A stretch of 64,000 nt of DNA, taken from positions 1-64,000 of the forward strand of contig NZ_SELO01000017.1 of NCBI RefSeq assembly GCF_004146235.1, written 5' to 3'. Numbering within the stretch: the first letter of the stretch is position 1; every line of letters begins with the position of its first letter. Below the pieces are notes generated by a model. It saw only the letters and a program-made list of their open reading frames with translations. It did not search any database and had not been told where the DNA came from. Made by a program: the position numbers and the translations under genes. This document shows, one piece after another, positions 26,749 to 36,489 of the stretch. The DNA is from Tropicimonas sp. IMCC6043. GTDB taxonomy: Bacteria > Pseudomonadota > Alphaproteobacteria > Rhodobacterales > Rhodobacteraceae.

Positions 26749-27381
26749 ATGGAAACGGCATTCGCCATCAAGTTCTTCGGCGCGCTCTTTGCAATCATGA
26801 ACCCGGTCACCAACCTCCCCATCTTCCTCAGCGTGACCGAAGGCGCGCCGGTCGGGACGCAGCGCGCCATCGCGGTGAAGACGGCGACCTACGTTGCGGT
26901 CATGGGGGTGATCATCGCCTTCGGCGGCTCGGCGCTCCTGAAGCTCTTCGGCATCAGCGTGGACGATTTCCGCGTCGCCGGCGGGCTCGTGGTCCTGCTG
27001 ATCGGGATCAACATGCTGAACGGCAGCGAGACCAGTTCGCACCACGGAACCGCGGACGAGAAAGCGAGCTATCCGGACGCCGCGACCGTCGCCTTCTACC
27101 CGCTGACCTTCCCGATCCTGGTCGGCCCTGGCACGATCACCACGCTGATCCTGTTTTCCCAGCAGGCGAAAGGGATGGCCGGTTGGATCGCCTATTTCGG
27201 CGTCTTCGGCGGCATCGTGGTGGCCATCGCGCTGGTCTTCTTTTTCGCTGGCGATCTCGGCCGGCACCTCTCGGGCACGGCGAAGGTCATCATGAGTCGC
27301 CTGATGGGCATGATCCTCGCCGCCATCGCGGTGGACATGATCGCGACCGGGCTCAAGACCCTGCTGCCCGGGCTGGGCTGA
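26749..27381 (+). CDS. MarC-family membrane protein
   Basis: This 210-residue protein has six hydrophobic segments and fits the MarC family, for instance FAIMNPVTNLPIFLS near the N-terminus and YPLTFPILVGPGTITTLI near the middle. MarC proteins are inner-membrane proteins of unsettled function, once thought to be drug transporters. It lies on the plus strand between two minus-strand genes of the glycyl-tRNA synthetase region. It ends about 30 bases from the glyQ stop, tail to tail. Nothing suggests a link with those genes. Confidence 0.85.
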   Translation: METAFAIKFFGALFAIMNPVTNLPIFLSVTEGAPVGTQRAIAVKTATYVAVMGVIIAFGGSALLKLFGISVDDFRVAGGLVVLLIGINMLNGSETSSHHGTADEKASYPDAATVAFYPLTFPILVGPGTITTLILFSQQAKGMAGWIAYFGVFGGIVVAIALVFFFAGDLGRHLSGTAKVIMSRLMGMILAAIAVDMIATGLKTLLPGLG

Positions 27382-27410
27382 CGCCCACGGGCCGGAATCG
27401 GCAGTCGGAA

Positions 27411-28340
27411 TCATCCGGCCGTCCACCCCCCTGCCTCGGTCTGCACGAAGGCATCGGCGCATTTCTTGGCGAGCGACCGCACGCGGCCGATATAGGCCTG
27501 TCGCTCCGTGACCGAGATCACGCCGCGCGCGTCGAGCAGGTTGAAGAGATGGCTGGCCTTGATGCACTGGTCGTAAGCCGGATGCGCCATGACGATCCGC
27601 TTGCCGGTCTTCGGATCCTGCTCCGGGTGGGTGAGGATGAAATCGCAATGCGCCTCGGCCTCCTCAAACTGCTTGAGCAACACCTCGGTGTTGGCCACGT
27701 CGAAATTCCAGCGGCTGTATTCGGCCTCCGTCTGGCAGAACACGTCGCCATAGGTCAGCGGAATCGGCGCGTCGGGGCGGTTGAAGGGCATGTCCATCAC
27801 ATGGTCGACGCCCAGCACATACATCGCCAGCCGTTCGAGCCCGTAGGTCAACTCGCCCGAGACCGGCTTGCAGTCATGCCCGCCGACCTGCTGGAAATAG
27901 GTGAACTGGCTGACTTCCATGCCATCGCACCAGACTTCCCAGCCCAGCCCCCAGGCGCCGAGAGTCGGGCTTTCCCAGTCGTCCTCGACGAAGCGGATGT
28001 CGTGCAGCGACATGTCGATGCCGATCGCCTCCAGCGAGCCGAGATAGAGCGCCTGCAGATCCGGCGGGGAGGGTTTGATAAGGACCTGATACTGGTAGTA
28101 ATGCTGCATCCGGTTCGGGTTCTCGCCGTAGCGGCCATCGGTCGGCCGGCGCGACGGCTGGACATAGGCCGCCGCCCAGGCCCGGGAGCCGAGCGCCCGG
28201 AGCGTCGTCGCCGGGTGGAACGTGCCCGCGCCGACTTCCATGTCATAGGGCTGCAACACGGCGCAGCCCTTCTCCGCCCAGTAGGTCTGAAGCCGCAGGA
28301 TCACCTCCTGGAAACAGGTCGGTCGGCTGGTCTCGGTCAT
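27411..28340 (-). CDS. glyQ: glycyl-tRNA synthetase, alpha subunit
   Basis: This 309-residue protein is the catalytic alpha chain of glycyl-tRNA synthetase. The signature [13 protein letters not shown] near the N-terminus is followed by [11 protein letters not shown] and [21 protein letters not shown] (the latter written in two parts, [10 protein letters not shown] and TDGRYGENP), which form the class II active site. I chose the ATG at 28340, the first codon giving [11 protein letters not shown]; the in-frame upstream extension is Arg-rich and not coding. Unlike most bacteria, glyQ and glyS are separated here by marC, a DUF6446-like gene and gltS. Confidence 0.95.
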   Translation of the reverse strand: MTETSRPTCFQEVILRLQTYWAEKGCAVLQPYDMEVGAGTFHPATTLRALGSRAWAAAYVQPSRRPTDGRYGENPNRMQHYYQYQVLIKPSPPDLQALYLGSLEAIGIDMSLHDIRFVEDDWESPTLGAWGLGWEVWCDGMEVSQFTYFQQVGGHDCKPVSGELTYGLERLAMYVLGVDHVMDMPFNRPDAPIPLTYGDVFCQTEAEYSRWNFDVANTEVLLKQFEEAEAHCDFILTHPEQDPKTGKRIVMAHPAYDQCIKASHLFNLLDARGVISVTERQAYIGRVRSLAKKCADAFVQTEAGGWTAG

Positions 28341-28663
28341 CGCTGGTCCCGGTCTTGTCTCATGTCGCGTCCCGGCCGCGCGCCGGGGTCGCGCTTCAAT
28401 AGGCGCGTGGCCCCGCAGGGTCAATCGACCGGACGGCGCCATCCGGCACGTTGACTTAACCGGCGGCCGAACAAGATCCGGCGGAAGACGCCATGTCATC
28501 GGCCAGTTGGCGGGATCGGCCGAATGATCCTGCCTTCGCGCCGTGGGGCGACCCATGCGACGCGGGCGGCACAGCTCGCCCGATGACACGTCGGAGCCCC
28601 ATGACCCGATTGGGCCGACGGATGGCGATGCATCCGCGCCACGCCCGGCAGTGCGCGCAAGAA

Positions 28664-28693
28664 TTGAAGTGCACCCGCCAAGGGCTTTGCTAT
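28664..28693 (+). promoter_or_regulatory. possible sigma-70 promoter
   Basis: TTGAAG at 28664-28669 and TGCTAT at 28688-28693 are separated by 18 bases, close to the housekeeping consensus. Transcription would start near 28700, giving a 50-base leader to the gene at 28752. Confidence 0.4.
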
Positions 28694-28709
28694 TTTCCTC
28701 CGAAAGACA

Positions 28710-28727
28710 GGTTCCACACAGGGAACC
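28710..28727 (+). other. leader hairpin
   Basis: GGTTCC and GGAACC form a 6-bp stem around ACACAG, in the leader of the following gene. A T-run (ATTTTT) lies some bases after it. It may be a weak attenuator or only an RNA-stabilising structure. Confidence 0.3.
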
Positions 28728-28751
28728 GCGCCATTTTTCGAGGACTGAGCC

Positions 28752-30500
28752 GTGAAGACCCTTTTCGCTCTTGTATTGTCGATCTTTGCCATTGCCGCCG
28801 CGCCACAGGCCCGCGCCCAGCAGGCGACCTGGATCCAGATCGAGGCCCTGCGCACGCTGGCCGAGGGCGAGGCGCGCGCCAGCGCCTATGCCACGGCCTT
28901 TCCCAATGTCGCGGGGTTCCGCGTCGCGGGCGGCTGGTATGCCGTGGCGCTTGGCCCCTACACGCCCACGGCGGCTTCAGCGGAACTCGCGACGCTGAAA
29001 TCCCGCCGGCTCATCCCCTCCGACAGCTACATCGCCGTCAGCGGCCAGTATGGCCAGCAGTTCTGGCCGCGCGACGCTACGAACGCGCTGCAGACACCGC
29101 CCGCGGAGAGCCCGAACACCGCCCTGCCCGCCGCGCCTTCGGCGCCACCCGCGGCGACATATCTGCCCGACGAGACACCGCGCCAGGCCCGCGCCAGCGA
29201 AAGCAGCCTCGATGCGGATCAGCGTCGCCTGATCCAGGAGAGCCTGCAATGGGAGGGGTTCTACGACACCGCCATCGACGGCGCCTTTGGCCCGGGCACC
29301 CGCCGCGCCATGGCCGACTGGCAAGCCGCGAAGGGCTATGAGACGACCGGCGTGCTGACAACCATTCAGCGCGCCGAGCTGGTCGAGACCTACCGCGCCG
29401 CTTTTGCCGATCTCGACCTCGGCCCGGTGCAGGACAGCCGCGCCGGCATCTCGATCACCCTGCCCCGCGGCAAGGTCACCTATGCCCGCACCGAGGCCCC
29501 CTTTGTCCATTACGACAGCGCCGATGAAGACGGGGTGCGGGTCATCCTGATCAGCCAGACCGGCGACGAGGCGACCCTCTTCGGCCTCTACGACATCATG
29601 CAGACGCTGGAGATCGTTCCGCCAAGAGGCTTCCGCGAACGCAAGACCCGGAGCTTCGTGCTGACCGGCCAGTCAGACGACCTGCACTCCTATACCTATG
29701 CCGCGCTCGCGAACGGCGCAGTCAAGGGCTTCACCCTGGTCTGGACGCCGAAGGATACGAGGGTCATGACGCGGGTGGCCGAGACCATGCGCGAGAGCTT
29801 CGAGCCGGTCGAGGATGTCGTGCTGCCGGACACCGCGCTCACCGGCGATGGGACCGATCAGCGGATCGACCTGCTCTCCGGGCTCGAACGCCGGCGCCCG
29901 GTGCGGTCGCGTTCGGGCTTCTTCGTCGGGGAGCAGGGCCAGGTGCTGACGACGACCGATCTTCTCGGCCAGTGCACGCGGCTCACCATCGGCGACGAGA
30001 CAGACGCCGAGGTGACCGCTCAGGATGAAGCGCTCGGCCTCGCGTTGCTAACGCCGCGCCCCGCGCTCGCGCCGATCGCCGTGGCACGTTTCCAGTCCTC
30101 CCTGCCCCGGATCAATTCCGAAGTGGCGCTGGCAGGCTTTTCCTATGGCGAGGTGCTGGAACTTCCGGTGCTGACTTACGGCGCGCTCGCCGATATCCGC
30201 GGCCTCGACGGCGAGGACTATATCGATCGCCTTGCGCTCGGCGCCTTGCCGGGCGATGCCGGCGGTCCGGTCTTCGATACCACTGGCGCGGTCATCGGCA
30301 TGCTTCGTGCAAGGCCGGAGGGCAGCAACCGCCAGTTGCCGGAGGATGTGAACTTTGCGGTGGACGTGCCGGCTATTGCCGATTTCCTCGGCGCTGCCGG
30401 GCTTTCGCCACTGGCCGCCGAGACCGGTCCGGCGATCGCGCCGGAGGACCTGACGACACTCGCCGACAACGTGACCGTGCGTGTGAGCTGCTGGAACTAA
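28752..30500 (+). CDS. secreted SPOR/peptidoglycan-binding protein with a degenerate trypsin-like domain
   Basis: The 582-residue protein has a signal peptide ending near ARAQ (residue 22). Next comes a SPOR-like domain at about 24-105 ([20 protein letters not shown] and [11 protein letters not shown]), then a peptidoglycan-binding domain at about 154-210 with [13 protein letters not shown] trypsin-like domain ends the protein. In that domain the normal GDSGGP reads GDAGGP, so Ala503 replaces the catalytic Ser. The expected His and Asp positions also appear lost (TTTDLLGQC and EALGLALL). It is therefore likely a non-enzymatic relative that binds the wall. Its substrate or partner is unknown. 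Confidence 0.8.
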   Translation: MKTLFALVLSIFAIAAAPQARAQQATWIQIEALRTLAEGEARASAYATAFPNVAGFRVAGGWYAVALGPYTPTAASAELATLKSRRLIPSDSYIAVSGQYGQQFWPRDATNALQTPPAESPNTALPAAPSAPPAATYLPDETPRQARASESSLDADQRRLIQESLQWEGFYDTAIDGAFGPGTRRAMADWQAAKGYETTGVLTTIQRAELVETYRAAFADLDLGPVQDSRAGISITLPRGKVTYARTEAPFVHYDSADEDGVRVILISQTGDEATLFGLYDIMQTLEIVPPRGFRERKTRSFVLTGQSDDLHSYTYAALANGAVKGFTLVWTPKDTRVMTRVAETMRESFEPVEDVVLPDTALTGDGTDQRIDLLSGLERRRPVRSRSGFFVGEQGQVLTTTDLLGQCTRLTIGDETDAEVTAQDEALGLALLTPRPALAPIAVARFQSSLPRINSEVALAGFSYGEVLELPVLTYGALADIRGLDGEDYIDRLALGALPGDAGGPVFDTTGAVIGMLRARPEGSNRQLPEDVNFAVDVPAIADFLGAAGLSPLAAETGPAIAPEDLTTLADNVTVRVSCWN

Positions 30501-30518
30501 AGCGCTTGCCCGCGTCGT

Positions 30519-31967
30519 CTAGCGCCGCCAGAACCGGATCGTGAAGAGCGCATAGACCACCAGAAGCTCAAGGCGGCCGATCAGCATCGCCGCCGAGAGG
30601 ATCCACTTGGCGGTGGTGTTGAGCCCGGCGAAATTGCCCGCCGGACCAACGGTATCGCCCAGCCCCGGGCCGATATTGGCCAGCGCCGCGCCGGCGCTGG
30701 AGACCGAGGTGATGAAATCGAGGCCAGTCAGCGCCAGGGCCACCGAGAGCCCTCCGAGCGTCACCGTGAAGAGGACGAAGAAGGACATGACCGAGTTCAG
30801 CACGTCGTCGCCGACATCCTGGCCCTGGTAACGCAGCGGGAACACGCCGCGCGGCGAGTGCAGCGCCTTAACCTGGGTCATCACCGCGCCGAAGAGCAAC
30901 TGGTAGCGGAAGATCTTCACCGAACAGGCGGTCGATCCCGCGCAGCCGCCGACGAGGCCGATGAAGAAGAACATCGTCACCGGAAACGCGCCCCAGGCCA
31001 TGTAGTCCTCGCTCGCGTAGCCGGTGCCGGTGAGGATCGAGGTGACGTTGAAGAGGCTCTTGCGCAGCGCCGGGCCGAGATCGCGCTCATGCTGCGAGAT
31101 CTGCCAGAGCATCATCAGCCCCGCCGCCACCGCGAGCGTCACCAGGAAACCGCGCACCTGCGAGTCGACCATCAGCGCGCCGAAGCCGCCGGCCAGCATC
31201 TGCACGTAGCGCACGAAGGGCAGCGCCGCGAGGATCATGAAGACCACGGCGGCGTATTCCACCACCGGGTCGAAAGCGCCGAAGGAGGCGTCGTAATTGG
31301 CGAAGCCGCCGGTGGCGATGGTGGTCATCGCGTGGACCACCGAATCGAGCGGCGATAGGCCGAGCGCGCCATAGGACAGCGCGCAGAGCGCCGTTAGAAG
31401 GACATAAATCACGGCGATCTGGCTGGCGATTTCACCCGCACGGGGCAGGATCTTGCCAAAGGTGTCGAAACCCTCGGTGCGGAAGATCTGCATGCCCCCG
31501 ACCCGCAATTCGGGCAGAAAGGCCATCGCCACGACGATAATGCCGATGCCGCCGATCCACTGCATCAGCCCGCGCCAGAGAAGCAGCCCCTCGGGCATGT
31601 GCTCGAGGTCGGAGAAGACCGTCGAGCCGGTCGTGGTCAGCCCCGACATCGCCTCGAAGAACGCGTCCGTATAGCTCGCCTCGGTATGGCCGATCACGAA
31701 GGGGATCGCGGCGAAGATGGGTAGGGCCACCCAGACGCCGGAGGTCAGAATGAAGGTCTGGCGCAACGTCAGCCCGGCGCCACTCGCGTTGGAACAGGCC
31801 AGCGCCAGGAAACCGCCCACCAGCATGGTCAGGATCGAGGAGACGAAGAAGACGTCCCAATGCTCGTTGCCGGTAATCAAGTCCGCCGCCATGGGCAGCA
31901 GCATCACCGCTCCCAGTGCGGCCACCAGGAGGCCGATGACATATCCTACGGGGCGGATGTCCACCAT
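30519..31967 (-). CDS. TrkH-family potassium uptake protein
   Basis: This 482-residue membrane protein resembles the TrkH/KtrB family of potassium transporters. It has about ten hydrophobic segments and four pore loops, visible as TTTGSTVF, TIATGGFANY, TGTGYAS and GGCAGSTACSVK. The filter glycines lie in these loops. It would form the membrane channel that works with a regulatory TrkA subunit, which is not in the window. I chose the ATG at 31967 (MVDIRPVGYVIG). It lies tail to tail with the secreted protein and ends 18 bases from its stop. Confidence 0.88.
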   Translation of the reverse strand: MVDIRPVGYVIGLLVAALGAVMLLPMAADLITGNEHWDVFFVSSILTMLVGGFLALACSNASGAGLTLRQTFILTSGVWVALPIFAAIPFVIGHTEASYTDAFFEAMSGLTTTGSTVFSDLEHMPEGLLLWRGLMQWIGGIGIIVVAMAFLPELRVGGMQIFRTEGFDTFGKILPRAGEIASQIAVIYVLLTALCALSYGALGLSPLDSVVHAMTTIATGGFANYDASFGAFDPVVEYAAVVFMILAALPFVRYVQMLAGGFGALMVDSQVRGFLVTLAVAAGLMMLWQISQHERDLGPALRKSLFNVTSILTGTGYASEDYMAWGAFPVTMFFFIGLVGGCAGSTACSVKIFRYQLLFGAVMTQVKALHSPRGVFPLRYQGQDVGDDVLNSVMSFFVLFTVTLGGLSVALALTGLDFITSVSSAGAALANIGPGLGDTVGPAGNFAGLNTTAKWILSAAMLIGRLELLVVYALFTIRFWRR

Positions 31968-32093
31968 GCGCGCAGCGTTGGCGTCTGGGCACGCCGGTGT
32001 CAAGCCGGCTGCCACCCGCCGCGACCGGGGACGTGGCGACAAGGTCGGGGCCACCCCCTCGAGAGCGGCCCCAAGCTCAGGTCTCGCGCGCGC

Positions 32094-32477
32094 CTACTGG
32101 AAGGATTCCAGATAGGCGATGACGTTCTGGATGTCCTCGTCGTCCTTGAGGCCGGCAAAGGACATCTTGCCCTTCGGGATGACCGCTTTCGGCTTGGCGA
32201 GATAGGCGGTGAGGGTCTCCTCATCCCAGACGGCGCCGCCTTCGGCGAGCTCGAGGAGATTCTTCGAATACTTGAAATCCTCGACCATTCCGAAGGGACG
32301 ACCGACCACGCCGTTCAGCACCGGGCCAACCCGGTTTTTGGCGTCATCACCCACCATGTGGCAAGCCTTGCACTTCTTGAAGACGTTCTCGCCCTCGGCG
32401 GCGTCGCCCTGGGCCAAAGCCGGGACGGCGGCGGCAAGGCTTGCCGCGGCAACGAGGTAGGTAAGCGTTCTCTTCAT
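32094..32477 (-). CDS. class I c-type cytochrome
   Basis: This 127-residue protein has a signal peptide ending after ALAQ (residue 23). The haem motif is CKACH at residues 36-40, and Met105 (GKMSF) is the likely sixth ligand. It resembles the small soluble cytochromes c2/c-550 that carry electrons in the periplasm. It is transcribed alone on the minus strand and is divergent from rbsD. Its partner (bc1 complex, oxidase or a methanol-type dehydrogenase) cannot be told from here. Confidence 0.9.
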   Translation of the reverse strand: MKRTLTYLVAAASLAAAVPALAQGDAAEGENVFKKCKACHMVGDDAKNRVGPVLNGVVGRPFGMVEDFKYSKNLLELAEGGAVWDEETLTAYLAKPKAVIPKGKMSFAGLKDDEDIQNVIAYLESFQ

Positions 32478-32791
32478 GTCATTCCCTTTCCGTTCTGTCG
32501 GCCCCCGATCCCTGACGGGACCGAGGAAGATGTCGCGGGCCGTCTGTCCAAGCGAATTCTTTCTCCTCGCCGGCACGGGTCCCTCTCCCGGGGGGTAGGT
32601 ATGCCCAATCCGCGAGCGCCCGTCCATCACCGATCCCGCTTCCGTCGTCGAAGATAGCGGACCGGCCGGCGGCGGCGAGCCCGATGTGACAATTTGCCGA
32701 ACGAACTGCGACCCGGGCACTGGCGAAGCCTTTGCGCAAACGTTTTTCCGCGCCTAGACTTCGTGCGCGCGCAATCTGCACCGGAGGACCC
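32478..32791. other. divergent control region between cytochrome c and rbsD
   Basis: No gene is evident in these 314 bases. A LacI-type operator candidate is listed at 32739-32746. The remainder contains GC-rich sequence with no clear promoter on either strand. Confidence 0.5.
32739..32746. promoter_or_regulatory. LacI/RbsR-type operator core
   Basis: AAACGTTT is a perfect 8-bp palindrome of the kind bound by LacI-family repressors. It lies 45 bases before rbsD and extends outward as GCGCAAACGTTTTTCC with weaker symmetry. The LacI-family gene at 33274 is a natural ligand. Confidence 0.5.
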
Positions 32792-33211
32792 ATGCGAAAG
32801 GCAACCCTGCTCAACGCCCCGATCGCGGGCGTTATCGCACGGATGGGGCACATGGATTCGCTGTGTCTCGGCGATGCCGGCCTGCCCATTCCCGACCATG
32901 TCGACCGGATCGACCTTGCCGTGGCCGCCGGCCTGCCGGGTTTTCTTGACGTGCTTCCGGTCCTCACCGGCGAGCTTTTCGTCGAGCGCGCGGTGATCGC
33001 CGAGGAACTGGCTGAACGCCAGCCGCAATTCCACGCCAAGGTCCTGGCGCATCTTGCCGCTCTCGGGACGGAACAGGGCAACGACATTGCCCTCGACGCG
33101 GTGCCGCACGAGGCATTCAAGGCGATGACCGGCACCTGCAAGGCCGTGGTGCGGACAGGCGAGTTCACGCCCTACACCAACATCATCCTGGTCTCCGGCG
33201 TGCCGTTCTGA
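32792..33211 (+). CDS. rbsD: D-ribose pyranase
   Basis: This 139-residue protein matches RbsD, which interconverts pyran and furan forms of ribose. His20 (GHMDSL) is the candidate catalytic residue, and the C-terminal EFTPYTNIILVSGVPF is typical. I chose the ATG at 32792 (MRKATLLNAPI), which follows GGAGG closely. It is the first gene of a unit with a LacI-type regulator and a ribokinase. No ribose transporter gene is in this cluster, so uptake must be encoded elsewhere. Confidence 0.93.
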   Translation: MRKATLLNAPIAGVIARMGHMDSLCLGDAGLPIPDHVDRIDLAVAAGLPGFLDVLPVLTGELFVERAVIAEELAERQPQFHAKVLAHLAALGTEQGNDIALDAVPHEAFKAMTGTCKAVVRTGEFTPYTNIILVSGVPF

Positions 33212-33273
33212 GGTCGGTCGATGTCACACCGGGGCCGCAGCCGGAACGCCCGCAGGCAGCAGGCGAGACGGCA

Positions 33274-34296
33274 ATGGTGAGCATCAAGGACGTCGCGCGG
33301 GCCGCCGGGGTGTCCGTCTCCACCGTCTCGCACGTGGTCAACAAGACGCGCCACGTCTCGCCCGGAGCAACCCGGGCGGTGGAAGACGCGGTGCGGGCGC
33401 TTGGCTACCAGCCGAGCTACCTCGCGCGCGCATTGAAATCCAAGCGCACCCGGACGCTCGGCATGCTGGTGACGTCCTCGACCAACCCGTTCTTTGCCGA
33501 GCTGGTCTGCGGCGTCGAGGAGGCCTGTTTCCAGGCGGGCTACAGCCTGATCCTCTGCAACGCCGGCGACCAGCCGGGGCGGCAGGCTGCCTATCTGCAA
33601 ACCCTGATGCAGAAGCGGATCGATGGCCTCGTCGTTATGACGATCTTCCGAGATGCCGATTTCCAGGACGCGCTCAGCCGGCTCACCGCCCTTCCGCGCG
33701 CCGTGCTCGACCCCGAGCCGACGCCGAGGGCCTGCACCGTGAGCGACGATTCCCGCGCCGGTGGGCGGCTCGCCGGAGAGGCGATCGTCGCGCGTGGCCA
33801 TGTGCGCGTCGGCTGCCTGACCGGACCTGTACAGCATCGGCGCTCGCAGGACCGCCTGCGGGGCTTCCGCGAGGCGATGGAAGCGGCAGGGCACGGGCTC
33901 GACCCGGACTTGATCCGCACCGGCGATCTCTCGCTCGGCGGCGGCTATGACGGCACGGTGGCGCTGCTCGATAACGCTGCGCCTCCGACCGCCGTCTTCG
34001 CTTTCAACGACCTGATGGCCATGGGCGCCTACCGGGCGGTCCAGGAGCGCGGCCTCCGAATTCCCGACGACATCTCGATCGTGGGCTATGACGACATCGA
34101 ACTCGTCTCATTTCTGACCCCCTCCCTGACGACGATCCACCAGCCGGGGATCGGGCTGGGGCTGGCGGCGGCCGGCGCGCTGATCGGCCATCTCGAGCGC
34201 GGCGAGGCACTGCCCGAGCGGATCCTGAAACAACCCGAACTCGTGCTGCGCGACTCTCTCGGCGCAGCGCCGAAAGGAGCACCCCGATGCCGATAG
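33274..34296 (+). CDS. LacI-family repressor, RbsR-like
   Basis: The 340-residue protein has an N-terminal LacI helix-turn-helix (SIKDVARAAGVSVSTVSHVVN, in parts: IKDVARAAGVS and VSTVSHVVN). It is followed by a periplasmic-binding-protein-like sugar domain, with FAFNDLMAMGAYRAVQERG and ISIVGYDDIE. It lies between rbsD and rbsK and overlaps rbsK by 10 bases. It probably represses this unit and is released by ribose. The start at 33274 is standard for the family. Confidence 0.9.
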   Translation: MVSIKDVARAAGVSVSTVSHVVNKTRHVSPGATRAVEDAVRALGYQPSYLARALKSKRTRTLGMLVTSSTNPFFAELVCGVEEACFQAGYSLILCNAGDQPGRQAAYLQTLMQKRIDGLVVMTIFRDADFQDALSRLTALPRAVLDPEPTPRACTVSDDSRAGGRLAGEAIVARGHVRVGCLTGPVQHRRSQDRLRGFREAMEAAGHGLDPDLIRTGDLSLGGGYDGTVALLDNAAPPTAVFAFNDLMAMGAYRAVQERGLRIPDDISIVGYDDIELVSFLTPSLTTIHQPGIGLGLAAAGALIGHLERGEALPERILKQPELVLRDSLGAAPKGAPRCR

Positions 34297-35207
34297 CCAT
34301 TTTCGGAAGCATCAATATCGACCTGACCGCCTATGCAGAGCGCCTGCCGAGGCCGGGCGAGACAGTGCATGGAGAGCGGTACGCGCTTGGGCTCGGCGGC
34401 AAGGGCTGCAACCAGGCGGTGGCGGCCTGCCGGCTGGGCGCGGAGACCGCTCTGGTCGGCCGTATCGGCACGGATGAATTCGGAAACCGCGCGTTGGCCG
34501 AACTCGCCGCCCTGAAAGTGCCGACCGGCGGCGTCTTCCGCGACGCGGAGAGCGCGACCGGCATCGCGGTGATCGGCGTCGATGCCACGGCGCAGAACTG
34601 CATCACCGTGATCGGCGGCGCCAACATGGCAATCGGCGCGGCGGATGTGGAACGCGCGGCCGAGACGTTCCGCGGTGCCGACATCCTGCTCCTGCAGATG
34701 GAGATCCCGCTCGAGGCGGGCCTGCTGGCGGCCGATCTCGTCCGCGAGACAGGCGGAGAGGTGATCCTCGACCCCGCGCCTGCCCCCGCGGGTGGTTACG
34801 CGACAGACGTGCTTGCACGCATCGACCTGATCACGCCAAACGAGACCGAGACGGAGCTTCTCACAGGCCTGCGCCCCACCAACGCGGCAGAGGCCGCCGA
34901 AGCCGCGGGCCTTCTGCGCGCGAAAGGAGCAGGCGCGGCCGTGGTCAAGCTCGGCGCCGCGGGCGTCTTCTACCAGGACGCCGCGAGCGAAGGTTTCGTC
35001 GAGCCCTTCAAGGTCGAGAGCATCGATTCCGTAGCCGCAGGCGACTGCTTCAACGGCGGCCTCGCCGTCGCCCTCTCCGAGGGCAGGCCGCTTGGCGAGG
35101 CGGTCCGCTTCGCCGCCGCCTGTGGCGCGCTCTCGACAACCAAGGCAGGTGCGTCCAGCTCCGCCCCGACCCGCGCCGAGGTCGAAGCGTTGCTCAAGAG
35201 GGGCTGA
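34287..35207 (+). CDS. rbsK: ribokinase
   Basis: This 306-residue PfkB kinase phosphorylates ribose at C5. It carries the N-terminal motif LGGKGCNQAVAACRLG and the C-terminal DSVAAGDCFNGG signature, where Asp is the catalytic base. An AAAGGAG site lies before the ATG at 34287, inside the end of the regulator gene. With RbsD it channels ribose to ribose 5-phosphate and the pentose phosphate pathway. It is closer to ribokinase than the kinase at 1477. Confidence 0.93.
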   Translation: MPIAIFGSINIDLTAYAERLPRPGETVHGERYALGLGGKGCNQAVAACRLGAETALVGRIGTDEFGNRALAELAALKVPTGGVFRDAESATGIAVIGVDATAQNCITVIGGANMAIGAADVERAAETFRGADILLLQMEIPLEAGLLAADLVRETGGEVILDPAPAPAGGYATDVLARIDLITPNETETELLTGLRPTNAAEAAEAAGLLRAKGAGAAVVKLGAAGVFYQDAASEGFVEPFKVESIDSVAAGDCFNGGLAVALSEGRPLGEAVRFAAACGALSTTKAGASSSAPTRAEVEALLKRG

Positions 35208-35247
35208 CCCGGGCCTTTCTCCGCTCGAAAATTTCCACGGGGGAGCC

Positions 35248-35264
35248 CGCTTGCCATGCAAGCG
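35248..35264. terminator. possible shared terminator hairpin
   Basis: CGCTTGC and GCAAGCG form a perfect 7-bp stem with a CAT loop, set between the convergent rbsK and trpB genes. It could serve both strands. No T-run follows in either direction. Confidence 0.35.
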
Positions 35265-35283
35265 CGCGCAGGAGGGCGGGAAG

Positions 35284-36489
35284 CTATGCCTCGCCGAAAC
35301 CGTAGGTCTCGGTGACGTAGTCGATATCCTTGTCGCCGCGTCCCGAGAGGTTCAGCAGGATCGACTTGCCGGGATGCTTCTTCGCCTCCCGCATCGCGAA
35401 GGCCACCGCGTGGGCGCTCTCGAGCGCCGGGATGATCCCCTCGTGACGGGAGAGCTTGTAGAACGCGTCGAGCGCCTCCTTGTCGTCGGCGGCAACGTAG
35501 GTCACCCGGCCGGTCCTGTGCAGATGCGCGTGCTCCGGCCCGACTCCGGGATAGTCGAGTCCGGAGGCGACCGTATGCACCGGCGCTGGCTCACCCGCCT
35601 CGGTGGTCAAAACAAGCGTGCGGAAGCCGTGGATGTCCCCGTCATGGCCGTAGGTGATGGTCGCGGCGTGGTCGCCGAGATTGGAGGACGTGCCGAGTGG
35701 CTCAACACCGTAGAGCGCCACGTCCTCTTCCTCGATGAAGCCGGCAAAGAGCCCCATCGCGTTCGAGCCGCCACCGACGCAGGCCGCCACCATGTCGGGC
35801 AACTGCCCGCCGGTCATCTCGGCAAACTGCTCGCGCGCCTCCTGTCCGACGATCGACTGGAAATCGCGCACCATCTTCGGGAAGGGATGCGGGCCGACCA
35901 CCGAACCGATACAGAAGAGCGCCGTGTCGGCCTGGGCGACATAGCTCTGGAAAGCACTGTCGACCGCCTCCTTGAGCGAGCGGCCGCCGAAACCCACCGG
36001 CACCACCTCGGCACCGAGAAGCTTCATCCGGGTGACGTTGGGCGCTTCCTTTTCGATGTCGATCTCGCCCATGTGGATCTCGCAAGAGAGGCCGAAATAG
36101 GCCGCCGCAGTGGCCAGCGCCACGCCGTGCTGGCCGGCGCCCGTCTCGGCCATGATCTTGGTCTTGCCCATATGCTTGGCCAGCAGCGCCTCGGCCATGC
36201 AGTGATTGAGCTTGTGCGCCCCTGTATGGTTGAGATCTTCCCGCTTGGCATAGATCTGCGCGCCGCCGCAGATCTCCGACAGGTTCTTCAGATAGGAAAT
36301 CGGCGTCGGACGGCCCTGGAAGTGCTTGCGGATCTGCCGGAGCTCCGTGAGGAACTCGGCCGATTTCGAAAGCTGGTCATAGGCCTCGCGGATCTCCTTG
36401 AAATGGGGCTCCAGCGGCGGCGGCAGCATCGCTCCGCCATAATCGCCGAACCAGCCGTCGCGCGTCGGGGTGGATTTCAGATAGCCCAT
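35284..36489 (-). CDS. trpB: tryptophan synthase beta chain, orphan
   Basis: This 401-residue PLP enzyme matches TrpB. The PLP lysine is Lys93 (GAHKLN). [11 protein letters not shown], the phosphate-binding [10 protein letters not shown] and SGRGDKD are all present. It is clearly more distant from the usual alphaproteobacterial TrpB (GAHK in place of GSHK, SGRGDKD in place of CGRGDKD). No trpA or trpF lies beside it. GGGAGAGG precedes the ATG at 36489. It may be a second TrpB with another role, or the main enzyme displaced from its operon. Confidence 0.85.
   Translation of the reverse strand: MGYLKSTPTRDGWFGDYGGAMLPPPLEPHFKEIREAYDQLSKSAEFLTELRQIRKHFQGRPTPISYLKNLSEICGGAQIYAKREDLNHTGAHKLNHCMAEALLAKHMGKTKIMAETGAGQHGVALATAAAYFGLSCEIHMGEIDIEKEAPNVTRMKLLGAEVVPVGFGGRSLKEAVDSAFQSYVAQADTALFCIGSVVGPHPFPKMVRDFQSIVGQEAREQFAEMTGGQLPDMVAACVGGGSNAMGLFAGFIEEEDVALYGVEPLGTSSNLGDHAATITYGHDGDIHGFRTLVLTTEAGEPAPVHTVASGLDYPGVGPEHAHLHRTGRVTYVAADDKEALDAFYKLSRHEGIIPALESAHAVAFAMREAKKHPGKSILLNLSGRGDKDIDYVTETYGFGEA

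Larger units (their letters stand above)
28341..28751. other. divergent control region between glyQ and the protease-like gene
   Basis: No protein-coding gene is evident in these 411 bases. They hold the glyQ upstream region on the minus strand and a likely plus-strand promoter at 28664-28693 with a leader hairpin, listed separately. The rest shows nothing I can name. Confidence 0.5.

Noticed and set aside
26643-28454. Open frame of 603 codons on the plus strand across marC and glyQ
   Set aside because: It overlaps two real genes in other frames and has no family resemblance.
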